DNA of 58,645 nucleotides, taken from contig JAJDZD010000047.1 in the NCBI GenBank assembly GCA_022824865.1, positions 1-58,645 on the forward strand. The letters run 5' to 3'. Below, in pieces: positions 9,713 through 17,742 of this stretch (within the stretch, counting starts at the first letter, position 1; each line of letters begins with the position of its first letter). The notes below the pieces were generated by a model. That model made no database searches and was not told where the DNA came from. It saw only the letters and a program-made list of their open reading frames with translations. The translations under genes and the position numbers were made by a program. Source of the DNA: Chloroflexota bacterium (GTDB lineage Bacteria; Chloroflexota; UBA11872).

Positions 9713-9943
9713 TTATCCTCTGAGCTTGGCTCTGCACTCCACCTCGATCTTCCAGTGGTCTTCCCCGGTCACCTCAAGACCCTGCTGACCACGCAGAAGC
9801 ACCTCTGTGTGAACGCAATTCATCACGGAATGGGAATACGAATGCTGTTTGACCGAATCGTATTCCGACGTGTCTCCGCACGCCATGAAGGCCGTCCCGG
9901 CCACCACCAACGCAGCCGCAGCCGCGCCAATCGACTTTCGCAT
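9713..9943 (-). CDS. Small predicted lipoprotein of unknown function
   Basis: This 76-residue protein starts MRKSIG and has a short hydrophobic core (AAAAALVVAGTAFMAC). The Cys after FMA fits a lipobox, giving a mature protein of about 55 residues. An excellent ribosome site, AGGGAGGA, ends five bases before the ATG, which strongly supports expression. The mature part contains two further Cys residues (MNCVH and VECRA) that could pair. I do not recognise a family. It lies downstream of the VanZ-like pair on the same strand, but a gap of about 190 bp with a possible tiny ORF separates them. Confidence 0.7.
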   Translation of the reverse strand: MRKSIGAAAAALVVAGTAFMACGDTSEYDSVKQHSYSHSVMNCVHTEVLLRGQQGLEVTGEDHWKIEVECRAKLRG

Positions 9944-9985
9944 CGCTTCCTCCCTGGATGACGAACGCCGTCTGTTCGCCTGACC

Positions 9986-10108
9986 TCACGCGGCTCTCCG
10001 ACGCTGGTGCACGACCTCCGCGTACCTCCACAGATTCGCTCGAAAGCCCTGAAGTTCCTCGTCCGTCAGGCTTTCCGCGATGAGGCGATTCGACAGCATC
10101 GCGTTCAC
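9986..10108 (-). CDS. Possible 40-residue ORF downstream of the VanZ-like genes
   Basis: A GTG 28 bases after the stop of the upstream VanZ-like gene, in the same frame, opens a 40-codon ORF: VNAMLSNRLIAESL, TDEELQGFRANLWRY, AEVVHQRRRAA. The composition looks protein-like, with an acidic helix followed by a basic tail, and an ATG lies three codons in. There is no clear ribosome site. It could be a small translated product or the decayed end of a longer protein. Confidence 0.3.
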   Translation of the reverse strand: MNAMLSNRLIAESLTDEELQGFRANLWRYAEVVHQRRRAA

Positions 10109-10135
10109 CCGGTCCGCAGGCCGCCGCCATCGACT

Positions 10136-10753
10136 TCAACGCCGCCCTCCACCACCTCGCCGCTGAGCACCCCTGGCCACTCGCTCCCCACGCCGTCTCA
10201 AAGTCCACCTCCGCGCCCACCCCAACGCGACAACCGCCGCGACCGACGTCGTGCCCGCCAGGAAGTTGAACAGCATGTCCACCGGGTCGAAGACGCGATT
10301 CGGCAGCAACCACTGGATGCTCTCGTCCACCACGCCAAGTGCCGCGGTCAATACGACGGCCACCACTGGAGGAACGGGAACGCGCCGGCCCTGGCTCACC
10401 CGCTCGGCCAGCGCTTCGTGGATGAAGACGCCCAGCACGCCGTACTCCATCAGGTGCGTGCGCTCCGCCGGACTCGCGGTGCTGCGCAGAAACAGCAGCA
10501 GGTACACGGCCGCGACTCCCAGCATCACCGCAATCTCGATCCCGCCGGGCCTCACGTTCAGTCCCCTGGTCAGAATCGTCGCTCCCACAAGGAACATCGC
10601 CAACAGCACCCAGGTCGAAACGTCCAGCAGCCGGAGTTCGCGCAGCGCCCCTGCCAGGCTTCCCGCCAGCCCTAGCGTCGCGTAGATCGCCGCCGCCACC
10701 GCCAGCGACCACAGCCACAGACGCCGCTCCCGAGGCGACGAAAACAAGCGCAC
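10136..10753 (-). CDS. VanZ-like integral membrane protein (second copy)
   Basis: This 205-residue protein has several membrane segments (LWLWSLAVAAAIYATLGLAG, WVLLAMFLVGATIL, IAVMLGVAAVYLLLFL, VVAVVLTAALGVV) and the VanZ signature HLMEYGVLGVFIHEAL with DESIQWLLPNRVFDPVDMLFN. VanZ-family proteins are membrane proteins of mostly unknown role; one confers teicoplanin resistance. The GTG start lies three bases after the stop of the neighbouring copy, so the two are co-transcribed and probably coupled. About 25 basic and Gly residues extend past the last helix and are missing from the first copy. Confidence 0.8.
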   Translation of the reverse strand: MRLFSSPRERRLWLWSLAVAAAIYATLGLAGSLAGALRELRLLDVSTWVLLAMFLVGATILTRGLNVRPGGIEIAVMLGVAAVYLLLFLRSTASPAERTHLMEYGVLGVFIHEALAERVSQGRRVPVPPVVAVVLTAALGVVDESIQWLLPNRVFDPVDMLFNFLAGTTSVAAVVALGWARRWTLRRRGERVARGAQRRGGGGRR

Positions 10754-10756
10754 GGC

Positions 10757-11329
10757 CTACGCGCCGCCCCTGGCGCGATTCGTCCGCCGGCGTGCCCACG
10801 AAAGCGCCATGACCGCGCCAATCGCCATCGTGCCCGCCAGCAGGTTGAACAGGATGTCCTGCGGATCGAAGACCCGATGTGGCAGAAACCACTGGATGCC
10901 CTCGTCAATCACGCCCAGCGCCGCCGTCAGCAACGCGGCAATCAACGGAGGCAGCGGAACCCGTCGGCCCTGTCGAGCCCGTTCCGAGAGCGCCTCGTAA
11001 ATGAACACGCCCAGCACCCCGTACTCGATCAGGTGCGAGCGCTCCTCCAGGATCGCCATTCGTGTGAACACCATCAAATACGCGGCCACCACTCCCATCG
11101 CCACGGCGATCTCGGCCTTGCCGATCCGCACCCTGACCCCTTGCGTCACGATCGTGGCGCCCACCAGGAACATGCCCAGCAGAAAGAACACCGCGGCGTC
11201 CAGAAAACCGTGCTCCCGCAGCCACTCGGCCAACGTGCCCGTCAGCCCCAGCGTCGCGTAAATCGCCGCCACCACCGCCAGCGTCCACAGCCACAACCGC
11301 CGCTCCCGCCTCGACGAAAACAGGCTCAT
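10757..11329 (-). CDS. VanZ-like integral membrane protein (first copy)
   Basis: This 190-residue protein is clearly paralogous to the next gene: it shares FSSRRERRLWLWTLAV at the start and DEGIQWFLPHRVFDPQDI near the end. It has the VanZ signature HLIEYGVLGVFIYEAL and about five hydrophobic segments. The HLxEYxxL and DExxQxFxPxRxxxxxD motifs are the conserved polar positions of the family. It is first in a two-gene minus-strand unit, divergent from the dapF promoter. Substrate and role are unknown. Confidence 0.82.
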   Translation of the reverse strand: MSLFSSRRERRLWLWTLAVVAAIYATLGLTGTLAEWLREHGFLDAAVFFLLGMFLVGATIVTQGVRVRIGKAEIAVAMGVVAAYLMVFTRMAILEERSHLIEYGVLGVFIYEALSERARQGRRVPLPPLIAALLTAALGVIDEGIQWFLPHRVFDPQDILFNLLAGTMAIGAVMALSWARRRTNRARGGA

Positions 11330-11421
11330 GGCATGACTCCACGCCGGCTGCCCTCAGCAGCCGCGTTCAAAATGGACCGGTCCCACCGGCAGCCCTCGCC
11401 GACTGCCCGCGGACACGGTCA

Positions 11422-11450
11422 TTGCGTTGTGTCTGCGATCAGTGTACAAT
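11422..11450 (+). promoter_or_regulatory. Sigma-70-type promoter of the dapF operon
   Basis: TTGCGT (11422-11427) and TACAAT (11445-11450) are separated by exactly 17 bases, and a TG dinucleotide one base before the -10 adds an extended element. Transcription would start near 11457 and give a leader of about 210 nt before dapF. It is one of the best matches to a housekeeping promoter in the window. Confidence 0.6.
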
Positions 11451-11500
11451 CGACCCGATGTCTCCGCAACCACGATTCTGGATGCCTCCAACCCACCCCC

Positions 11501-11527
11501 CGTTCACCCTGAGCCTGTCGAAGGGCG
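11501..11527 (+). repeat. REP-like element (CCTGAGCCTGTCGAAGGG core)
   Basis: The stretch CGTTCACCCTGAGCCTG followed by TCGAAGGGC is the short interspersed repeat seen in many unrelated GC-rich bacterial genomes, often written from the other strand as CCCTTCGACAGGCTCAGGG. It sits in the dapF leader. One copy was found in this window. Confidence 0.6.
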
Positions 11528-11583
11528 CCGCCCCCTCGCCCCGCGTCGCGATTCGCCGGCCCCAGGACGCCCCGAATTGCCTC

Positions 11584-11607
11584 AAGAGTTTTTTGGAAAA
11601 AACTCTT
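11584..11607 (+). repeat. Perfect 11-bp AT-rich inverted repeat in the dapF leader
   Basis: AAGAGTTTTTT and AAAAAACTCTT flank a two-base GG centre. The stem is AT-rich and no T-run follows it, so it does not look like a standard intrinsic terminator on either strand. It stands out from the GC-rich surroundings. It may be a mobile-repeat tip, a protein-binding site or an RNA structure in the leader. Confidence 0.6.
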
Positions 11608-11666
11608 ACGCGCGCAACCCCGCCACCAAGTACCCTGACCCCGCGCCTCCCAGGCCTTCCCCGTCC

Positions 11667-12527
11667 ATGACCCTCCCCTTCACCAAGATGCACGGCGCCG
11701 GCAACGACTTCGTCCTCCTCGACGGCCGCCGCGACCTGCCCTCCGACCTCGGCGCAGTCGCCCGCGCCATCGGCGACCGCCACCTGGGCGTCGGCTTCGA
11801 CCAACTCCTCGTCGTCCGCGACGGCCAGTCGCATCCCTACCACATGGAAATCTGGAACTCCGACGGCTCCCTCGCCCAGATGTGCGGCAACGGCATCCGC
11901 TGCTTCGCCAAGTGGCTCTACGACCGCGACGAGCTGTCCACCGGCCCCGTCACCGTCGAAACCGCCGGCGGCCCCCGCCCCATCCAGGTCGGCGGCTACG
12001 TCAACGGCGCCTTCGAGGCCGCGGTCACCATGGGCGTCCCCGACTTCGAACCACCAAACATCCCCATGCGCACCGGCAGCCCCAACAGCCGCGCCACTCT
12101 CCACCCCGGCGGCCAGGCACTCACCGTCACCGGCGTCTCCATGGGCAATCCCCACGCCGTCTCCTTCCAGGACTCCGTCGACGAATTCCCCCTCGAACAC
12201 GTCGGCCCGCTCGTCGAGCACGACCCCATGTTCCCCGAACGCGTCAACTTCGAAATCGTCCAGGTCCTTTCCCCCGGCCACCTCAAGGTCCGCGTCTGGG
12301 AACGCGGCGCCGGCATCACCCTCGCCTGCGGCACCGGCGCGTCCGCCTCGGTAGCTGTCGCCGTGCTCGAGGGCCGAATCGATCCCGGTGCCGTCGTCTT
12401 GGACATGCCGGGCGGTAGGCTGCGGGTCGTTTGGGACGGTCCGGGCCACGAACTGATCCTGCGTGGACCGGCGGCCACCGTCTTCGAAGGCGCGTGGCCC
12501 ACTAGCAACGCTGCGGAGGCCCTCTGA
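11667..12527 (+). CDS. dapF: Diaminopimelate epimerase
   Basis: DapF converts LL- to meso-diaminopimelate for lysine and peptidoglycan synthesis. The 286-residue product begins TLPFTKMHGAGNDFV, the usual N-terminus, which fixes the ATG at 11667 even though the frame is open far upstream and no ribosome site is clear. The two catalytic Cys lie in MCGNGIRC (about residue 74) and ACGTGASAS (about 220). GNPHAV and ERVNFE are further signatures. Its stop is followed after one base by the GTG of dapL, and the two enzymes act consecutively, so this is a functional operon. Confidence 0.95.
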   Translation: MTLPFTKMHGAGNDFVLLDGRRDLPSDLGAVARAIGDRHLGVGFDQLLVVRDGQSHPYHMEIWNSDGSLAQMCGNGIRCFAKWLYDRDELSTGPVTVETAGGPRPIQVGGYVNGAFEAAVTMGVPDFEPPNIPMRTGSPNSRATLHPGGQALTVTGVSMGNPHAVSFQDSVDEFPLEHVGPLVEHDPMFPERVNFEIVQVLSPGHLKVRVWERGAGITLACGTGASASVAVAVLEGRIDPGAVVLDMPGGRLRVVWDGPGHELILRGPAATVFEGAWPTSNAAEAL

Positions 12528-12528
12528 C

Positions 12529-13695
12529 GTGAGCGTCCAGTTCGCCGACCGAATCTCCAACCTTCCGCCCTACCTGTTCGCCGAGCTCGACAAGCTCCGC
12601 GACGCCAAGCGCGCCGAGGGCGTCGACGTAATCAGCCTCGGCATCGGCGACCCGGACCTCCCTACCCCCGACCCGATCCTCGACGCCCTGGATCGCGCCG
12701 CCCGTGATCCCGTCAACCACCGCTACCCCGAGTACTACGGCCTGGACGGACTGCGCGAAGCCATCGCCGCCTGGTACGCCCGCCGCTTCCAGGTAAACCT
12801 CGACCCCGCCACCGAAATCGTCCCCCTCATCGGCTCCAAGGAGGGCATCGCCCACCTCCCGCTGGCCCTTGTAAACCCCGGCGACACCGTCTTGATGACG
12901 GATCCCGGCTACCCCGTCTACGCCATCGGCACCATGCTCGCGGGCGGCGTCTCGCACTCGCTTCCCCTCACGTCTGAGCGCGGCTGGATTCCCGACCTGA
13001 GTGCTGTTCCCGCCGACGCGCTGGCCAACGCCCGCCTGCTCTGGCTCTGCTACCCCGGCAACCCGACCGCCGCCGTCGCCCCCTTCGGATTCTTCGAAGA
13101 AGCCGTCGACTTCGCCCGCGCCAACAACGTCGTGCTCGCCCAGGACGCCGCCTACTCGGAGGTCGTCTTCGACGGCCACCGCTGCCGCAGCATTCTTGAA
13201 ATCCCCGAAGCCCGCGACGTCGCGGTCGAGTTCCACTCCCTCTCCAAGACCTACAACATGACCGGCTGGCGCATCGGCTGGATGGCCGGAAACCCAGAAG
13301 TGGTCGAGGCCCTGGGACGCGTTAAGACCAACGTCGACTCCGGAATCTTCCAGGCCGTCCAGCACGCCGGCATCGCGGCCTTGGACGTCGACCAGGACTG
13401 GATCGATGCCCGCAACGATCACCTGCAGGATCGCCGCGACCGTGTCGTGACCGCCCTGCGCAACGTGGGCGTCGCGCCGGAGGTCCCCAAGGCCAGCCTC
13501 TATCTCTGGAGCCCCACGCCCGGCGGCATGTCGTCCGTCGACTTTGCGACTCGCTTGATCGACGAGGTCGGCGTCATCGTGACCCCGGGCGTCGGTTTTG
13601 GAACCTACGGCGAAGGCCATTTCCGCATCTCCCTCACCACCCCCGACGACCGGCTCGACGAAGCCCTGGAGCGCATTGCCACTGTCAGCTTCTAA
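12529..13695 (+). CDS. dapL: LL-diaminopimelate aminotransferase, class I/II PLP enzyme
   Basis: This fold-type I aminotransferase has 388 residues. The PLP lysine lies in SLSKTYNMTGWRIGW (about residue 242). GIGDPD, HRYPEYYG, CYPGNPT and AQDAAYSEV are typical of LL-DAP aminotransferases, which make LL-DAP directly from tetrahydrodipicolinate. The C-terminal FRISLTTPDDRL holds the substrate-binding Arg. The GTG start has GGAGG upstream and one base separates it from the dapF stop. Adjacency to dapF favours DapL over a generic aspartate or alanine aminotransferase, although sequence alone does not exclude those. Confidence 0.87.
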   Translation: MSVQFADRISNLPPYLFAELDKLRDAKRAEGVDVISLGIGDPDLPTPDPILDALDRAARDPVNHRYPEYYGLDGLREAIAAWYARRFQVNLDPATEIVPLIGSKEGIAHLPLALVNPGDTVLMTDPGYPVYAIGTMLAGGVSHSLPLTSERGWIPDLSAVPADALANARLLWLCYPGNPTAAVAPFGFFEEAVDFARANNVVLAQDAAYSEVVFDGHRCRSILEIPEARDVAVEFHSLSKTYNMTGWRIGWMAGNPEVVEALGRVKTNVDSGIFQAVQHAGIAALDVDQDWIDARNDHLQDRRDRVVTALRNVGVAPEVPKASLYLWSPTPGGMSSVDFATRLIDEVGVIVTPGVGFGTYGEGHFRISLTTPDDRLDEALERIATVSF

Positions 13696-15007
13696 CGGCC
13701 GCCCCCTGACCGGACCGTCCGATACGGATGTCTCCGGTCGGCTGCTTGATGCGCGTCCCGAGCGAGCCTTTCTCGTCGGCCTCGAGGGTCTGCCCGAACT
13801 CGGCGACTGGCCTGCCGACGCGTCCCTCGACGAACTCGCCCAACTCGTCGAAACCGCCGGAGCCGAAGTCGTTGGCCGCACCCTCCTCCGCATCCGCCGC
13901 CCCGTCGCCGCCACCCTCATGGGCAGCGGCCAGCTTGAAGATTCCATCGGCCTTGCCCGCGCCCACGACGCCGATGTGCTGATGATTGACGCCGACCTTA
14001 AGCCCCGCCAGCAGCGCAACCTCGAGAACGCCTACAAGGGCAAAGTTCTCGACCGCACCGGCGTGATCCTCGACATCTTCGCCGCCCGCGCCCGCACCGT
14101 GGAGGGCCACCTCCAGGTCGAACGCGCCCAGCTGGAGTACCTCCTGCCCCGGCTCTCCGAGCTCTGGGTCCAGTTCTCACGGCAGCGTGGCGGTGTCGGA
14201 CCGTTCCGCGGTCCCGGCGAAACCCAGATCGAAACCGACCGCCGTCTCTACCGCGGCCGCATGGCCATGCTGGACAAGCGGCTGGACGCTGTACGCGCTC
14301 GCCGCGCCAGGGGCCGCGCGCGCCGCCGCGAGTCGGGCTTCCTCACCGCCGCCTTGGTCGGCTACACCAACGCCGGCAAGAGCAGCCTCCTCAACGCTCT
14401 CACGGGCGCCGGCGTCTTCACCGAAGACCGGCTCTTCGCCACGCTGGATCCAACCACCCGCAGCGTCGACCTGCCGGATGGCGGCGCAATCCTCGTCTCC
14501 GACACGGTCGGATTCATTCAGCGCCTCCCCACCCGCCTGGTCCAGGCCTTCCGCGGAACGCTCGAAGAGGCGCTCGAGGCCGATGTCCTGATTCACGTCG
14601 TCGACCTGGCGAACCCCGCCTTCGAGCGCCAGGTCCAGGTCGTCCACGACACTCTCCGCGACATCGGCGCCGGCCGGCGCCCGATCGTCACGGCGCTCAA
14701 CAAGGTCGACATCGCCCCCGCGCCCGACCTTGCCGAGTACCCCAACGCGGTGGCCGTCTCCGCAACGACTGGCGAGGGAATCCAGGATTTACTCCAGCGG
14801 CTGGCCGACATTCACCGGGTCAGCACCGTTGACATCGAAGTCGAAATCCCCTACGACGACAGCCGTCTGGTAGCCCTCTTCCACGAACATGGCAGAGTGG
14901 AAGAGGAGTCCTTCGGCCAGTCCGGAACGCGATTACGCGGCGCTGTGCCGTCAGCCCTTGCCGGCCGTTTTGACGCCTACCGCGTGGAACCGGCGACCTC
15001 CCGGTGA
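13676..15007 (+). CDS. hflX: GTPase HflX
   Basis: HflX is a ribosome-associated GTPase that splits or rescues stalled ribosomes under stress. The 443 residues show the HflX N-terminal domain (ATLMGSGQLE, LDRTGVILDIFAARARTVEG, GPGETQIETDRR), then a coiled linker and the G domain: P-loop GYTNAGKSSL, switch DPTTR, DTVGFI, NKVD and a C-terminal tail. I chose the TTG at 13676 because GGAGCG precedes it; it overlaps dapL by 20 bases, which suggests translational coupling. The GTG of the next gene overlaps its stop. Confidence 0.93.
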   Translation: MPLSASNGRPLTGPSDTDVSGRLLDARPERAFLVGLEGLPELGDWPADASLDELAQLVETAGAEVVGRTLLRIRRPVAATLMGSGQLEDSIGLARAHDADVLMIDADLKPRQQRNLENAYKGKVLDRTGVILDIFAARARTVEGHLQVERAQLEYLLPRLSELWVQFSRQRGGVGPFRGPGETQIETDRRLYRGRMAMLDKRLDAVRARRARGRARRRESGFLTAALVGYTNAGKSSLLNALTGAGVFTEDRLFATLDPTTRSVDLPDGGAILVSDTVGFIQRLPTRLVQAFRGTLEEALEADVLIHVVDLANPAFERQVQVVHDTLRDIGAGRRPIVTALNKVDIAPAPDLAEYPNAVAVSATTGEGIQDLLQRLADIHRVSTVDIEVEIPYDDSRLVALFHEHGRVEEESFGQSGTRLRGAVPSALAGRFDAYRVEPATSR

Positions 15008-16320
15008 CCGGCCAGTTGCAGGTCGGCTTCGCACGCCGGGACATCACCCCGTCGCCCGGCATCGACCTCAGCGGCTTCGGCTTCCGCTTCGGCGCCAGTC
15101 TCGGTTCCCTTGAGCCGCTTGAAGTCGGTGCACTTGCCGTCACCGACGGCGACCGGACCTTGCTGCTTCTGAGCTTCGACCTGATCGGTCTGACCATCGA
15201 GCACCTGGCCGACCTCCGTGCCCGCATGGTGGCTGAGACCGGTGTTCCCGGCGCCAACCAGATGTGGGCCTGCACCCACACCCACGGCGGACCTGAGACC
15301 GGGGTGCTCCCCAGCATGGGTGAGAAAGACCCCGACTATCTGGAATCCGTCGCTGAGGCAGCGCTCGCCGCCGCCGCTGCGGCGCTAGGTCGGATGACCA
15401 CAGCCGACCTCTGGCTGGCCCGCGGCGAGTCCTACGTCGGCGCGAACCGCCGCTCCGCTGCATTCCGCCCCGGAGGGCCCGAGGACGGACACATTGACGA
15501 CATCGATGCTGCAGTGGTCGTGGGCGAATTTCGCGGCACCGATGGCAACCCCATCGTCACCCTCGTCAATTACAGTTGCCACCCAACCGGCTCACGCGAG
15601 AGCGTCAGCACCTCCGACTATCCCGGCCATATGCGCCGCACCGTCAGCGCGGCAACCGGCGCACCCAGCCTGTACGTCAACGGCGCCGGTGGTGACGTCA
15701 ATCAGCGCTTCGACGGCGCCGGCTACCGCAGCGTCTCCAACGCCCGCCACCACGGCGTCGACCTTGGCCGCACGGTCCTCGACCTCCGTTCGCAATTGCG
15801 CCGATCCTCGACGTCGTGTGCGGACGCTGCTTCCTCGCCCGCCGACCTCCACTACGCCGATCCAATCAGCCAGGACGAAGCCCACCGAATCCTCGCAGAG
15901 GGTCAGCGCGCCTTGGAGGCGACGACCGGAACCGCCCAGCGCCTGCGCATCCAGTCGCACCAGGTCGACTTCGCCCGGCGCGTCCTCGACTGGCAGCCAT
16001 CTGACGGCTCCGACCTCACCGTCGACATCCAGGCGCTTCGCATAGGCGATCTCGCGCTGGTCGCCATCCCCTCCGAATTCTTCTCAGCCGACGGCCGTGC
16101 GCTTCGCGCCGAAACTCGGTCGCACGAACTCATGATCGCCGGTTGGAGCAATGGCCTCGTCGGCTACACGCCCACCCGCCGCGCCATGGCCACCGGCGGC
16201 TACGAAGTTGACGATGCTCATCGCTGGTACGGCCATCACGCCGCCTGGGATCCCGTCAGCGGCGACAACCTGCGTGAGGCTGCGCTGGCCTCAATCAGAC
16301 ACCTGTTCAACGACGATTAA
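15004..16320 (+). CDS. Neutral/alkaline ceramidase-family protein
   Basis: The 438 residues match the N-terminal catalytic domain of the neutral ceramidase family: GFARRDITPSPGIDLSGFG, LLSFDLIGL, CTHTHGGPETG with the zinc-binding His pair, NYSCHPTG, and NGAGGDVNQR. The second zinc region appears as AIPSEFFSADG. It is shorter than classical ceramidases (over 600 residues) and lacks an obvious signal peptide and the C-terminal Ig-like domain, so the substrate need not be ceramide; many bacterial members are uncharacterised. GTGA overlap with hflX puts it last in the dapF operon. It converges on the zinc-ribbon gene with a four-base overlap. Confidence 0.8.
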   Translation: MTGQLQVGFARRDITPSPGIDLSGFGFRFGASLGSLEPLEVGALAVTDGDRTLLLLSFDLIGLTIEHLADLRARMVAETGVPGANQMWACTHTHGGPETGVLPSMGEKDPDYLESVAEAALAAAAAALGRMTTADLWLARGESYVGANRRSAAFRPGGPEDGHIDDIDAAVVVGEFRGTDGNPIVTLVNYSCHPTGSRESVSTSDYPGHMRRTVSAATGAPSLYVNGAGGDVNQRFDGAGYRSVSNARHHGVDLGRTVLDLRSQLRRSSTSCADAASSPADLHYADPISQDEAHRILAEGQRALEATTGTAQRLRIQSHQVDFARRVLDWQPSDGSDLTVDIQALRIGDLALVAIPSEFFSADGRALRAETRSHELMIAGWSNGLVGYTPTRRAMATGGYEVDDAHRWYGHHAAWDPVSGDNLREAALASIRHLFNDD

Positions 16321-16673
16321 TCGCCGCTCAACGCCCGCCTCATCCACACGATGACCAGGGCCGCCAGGCAACCCACTACCCAGACCGCAATGGCCGGAAC
16401 CACCCACGGCCCGCTGATTACCGCTCCCCAGGCACTCAACACCACCACCCCAATCGCCCCGCTGCCGACAGCCGTCAGCAGAAACGCAACCGAACGAAAG
16501 GTCCGCGTCTGCATCCACGCGCGCCGCGCCGGACGCTCCGCGCCGCACGCCCGGCATACCTGCCACCCTCGCGCGTTGGTCCGGTGACACACCCGGCACA
16601 GCCAAATCGCCCCGGGTGATACGTGCGTCGTCGTGGTCAGGCCGCTGACGTTGCGCTGATGCTCGGTGGCCAT
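16317..16673 (-). CDS. Zinc-ribbon membrane protein of unknown function
   Basis: This 118-residue protein carries a RanBP2-like zinc ribbon near residues 26-44 (CRVCHRTNARGWQVCRACG, two CxxC pairs) followed by two hydrophobic segments (FLLTAVGSGAIGVVVLSAWG, and VVPAIAVWVVGCLAALVIVW) that should span the membrane. The ATG lies six bases after the stop of the recombinase gene with AAGG just upstream, so both are probably on one transcript. No family function is known to me. Confidence 0.7.
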   Translation of the reverse strand: MATEHQRNVSGLTTTTHVSPGAIWLCRVCHRTNARGWQVCRACGAERPARRAWMQTRTFRSVAFLLTAVGSGAIGVVVLSAWGAVISGPWVVPAIAVWVVGCLAALVIVWMRRALSGD

Positions 16674-16679
16674 CGCGCC

Positions 16680-17711
16680 TTACCGTGACCCCGCCAGCGA
16701 GCGGCCCTTCCGAGCCGTCGCCGCCGCCTCTTCCACGGTCGGGCTATAGCGGTCGAATGCCTCGCGCAGCTTGGCAGTCTCGTAGTGCGCGTAGATTCTC
16801 TTCGTCGTATCCGGCGAGGCGTGACCCAGGATGTCCTGAACCTCAGACAGATTCGCCCCTCGGTTCAACAGCGACGTCGCCTTCAGGTGCCGGAAGTCAT
16901 GCGTGGTGGCGGGCACACCCACAGCCGTGGCATAGGTCTTCACGATCTTCCAGATCGATTGCGGCGACAGGCGCAGCCGCTCGCCCGCACGGCCTGGATT
17001 CTTTGGCTTTCCGTGATGACGAATGAATAACGGCGCATACGCGTCGTGCCGGGCCTCGACATAAGCGCGAATCGCCTCACGCGTGTCATCGTCGAAAAAG
17101 ACCACCCGCTCCCGGTCGCCCTTCCCCGTAATCAGCGCCTGCTGCGCTGACCCGTCGTCCACATCTCGCCGATCCAGCCGAGCCGCCTCGCGCCGCCGCA
17201 TGCCGGTGGTAAACAACAGCAACAGCAAAGCTCGATCCCGATAGACGCGCAGCCGGGCATCTCTGGAAGCCGAATCGGCAATCAGGCTCGGCAATTCGTT
17301 CTTGACATAATCAACGATTAGCGCCAGCCCATCCTCAACCCGTGGCGTCCGATATCCGGGCTTGTCGCGAACCGCCCGCAATCGCTCGACCGCCCGTTCC
17401 AGCTCCACGCCATCCAGGGCCCCGGAACGCAGGCAATGCCTCAGGAACGCGCGAACCGCCGCCAGGTAGGTCGAAATCGTCGCCTGCCGTTCGCGTCCGA
17501 ATTCATCCACCAGCTCCAGGTAAAACCGCTCGAGCACACTGTCGTCCAGCTCGTCCAGCGACGTCTCGGTACCGCGCCAGGCCGAAAAGCGCCGCAACCC
17601 GGTCGCATAGGTCGCCCGCGTGCTGGGGGACTTGGCACGCATGGCGCCCAAGAAATCCGCCGTGGCGGCCTGCAATGTCGGGCTCATGGACTCCAGTCCA
17701 GACTCACTCAT
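16680..17711 (-). CDS. Tyrosine recombinase / phage-type integrase (XerC/D-like)
   Basis: The 343 residues have an N-terminal SAM-like core-binding domain (KSPSTRATYATGLRRF) and a catalytic domain with the full active-site set: Arg in TTGMRRREAARL, Lys in GKGDRERVV, His and Arg in HDFRHLKATSLL, His in LGHASPDTTKRIYAHY, and Tyr in that last motif. Length and layout suit XerC/XerD-like or integrative-element recombinases. There is no neighbouring replication or dif context, and a gene-poor, AT-richer stretch lies upstream, so an element integrase is more likely than the housekeeping Xer. An ATG eight codons downstream is an alternative start. Confidence 0.88.
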   Translation of the reverse strand: MSESGLESMSPTLQAATADFLGAMRAKSPSTRATYATGLRRFSAWRGTETSLDELDDSVLERFYLELVDEFGRERQATISTYLAAVRAFLRHCLRSGALDGVELERAVERLRAVRDKPGYRTPRVEDGLALIVDYVKNELPSLIADSASRDARLRVYRDRALLLLLFTTGMRRREAARLDRRDVDDGSAQQALITGKGDRERVVFFDDDTREAIRAYVEARHDAYAPLFIRHHGKPKNPGRAGERLRLSPQSIWKIVKTYATAVGVPATTHDFRHLKATSLLNRGANLSEVQDILGHASPDTTKRIYAHYETAKLREAFDRYSPTVEEAAATARKGRSLAGSR

Positions 17712-17724
17712 GCACCATCGGTAC

Positions 17725-17742
17725 TCTCACGACACAGTGAGA
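17725..17742. repeat. Inverted repeat next to the recombinase start
   Basis: TCTCAC and GTGAGA are separated by six bases, just 13 bases upstream of the recombinase ATG on the minus strand. The position fits an operator or a recombinase-binding site, but the arms are short and chance is possible. Confidence 0.3.

Noticed and set aside
12502-14019. Long minus-strand open frame of 505 residues opposite dapL and hflX
   Set aside because: It is antisense to two clear enzymes, rich in Val, Gly and Asp as expected for a shadow of a GC-biased gene.
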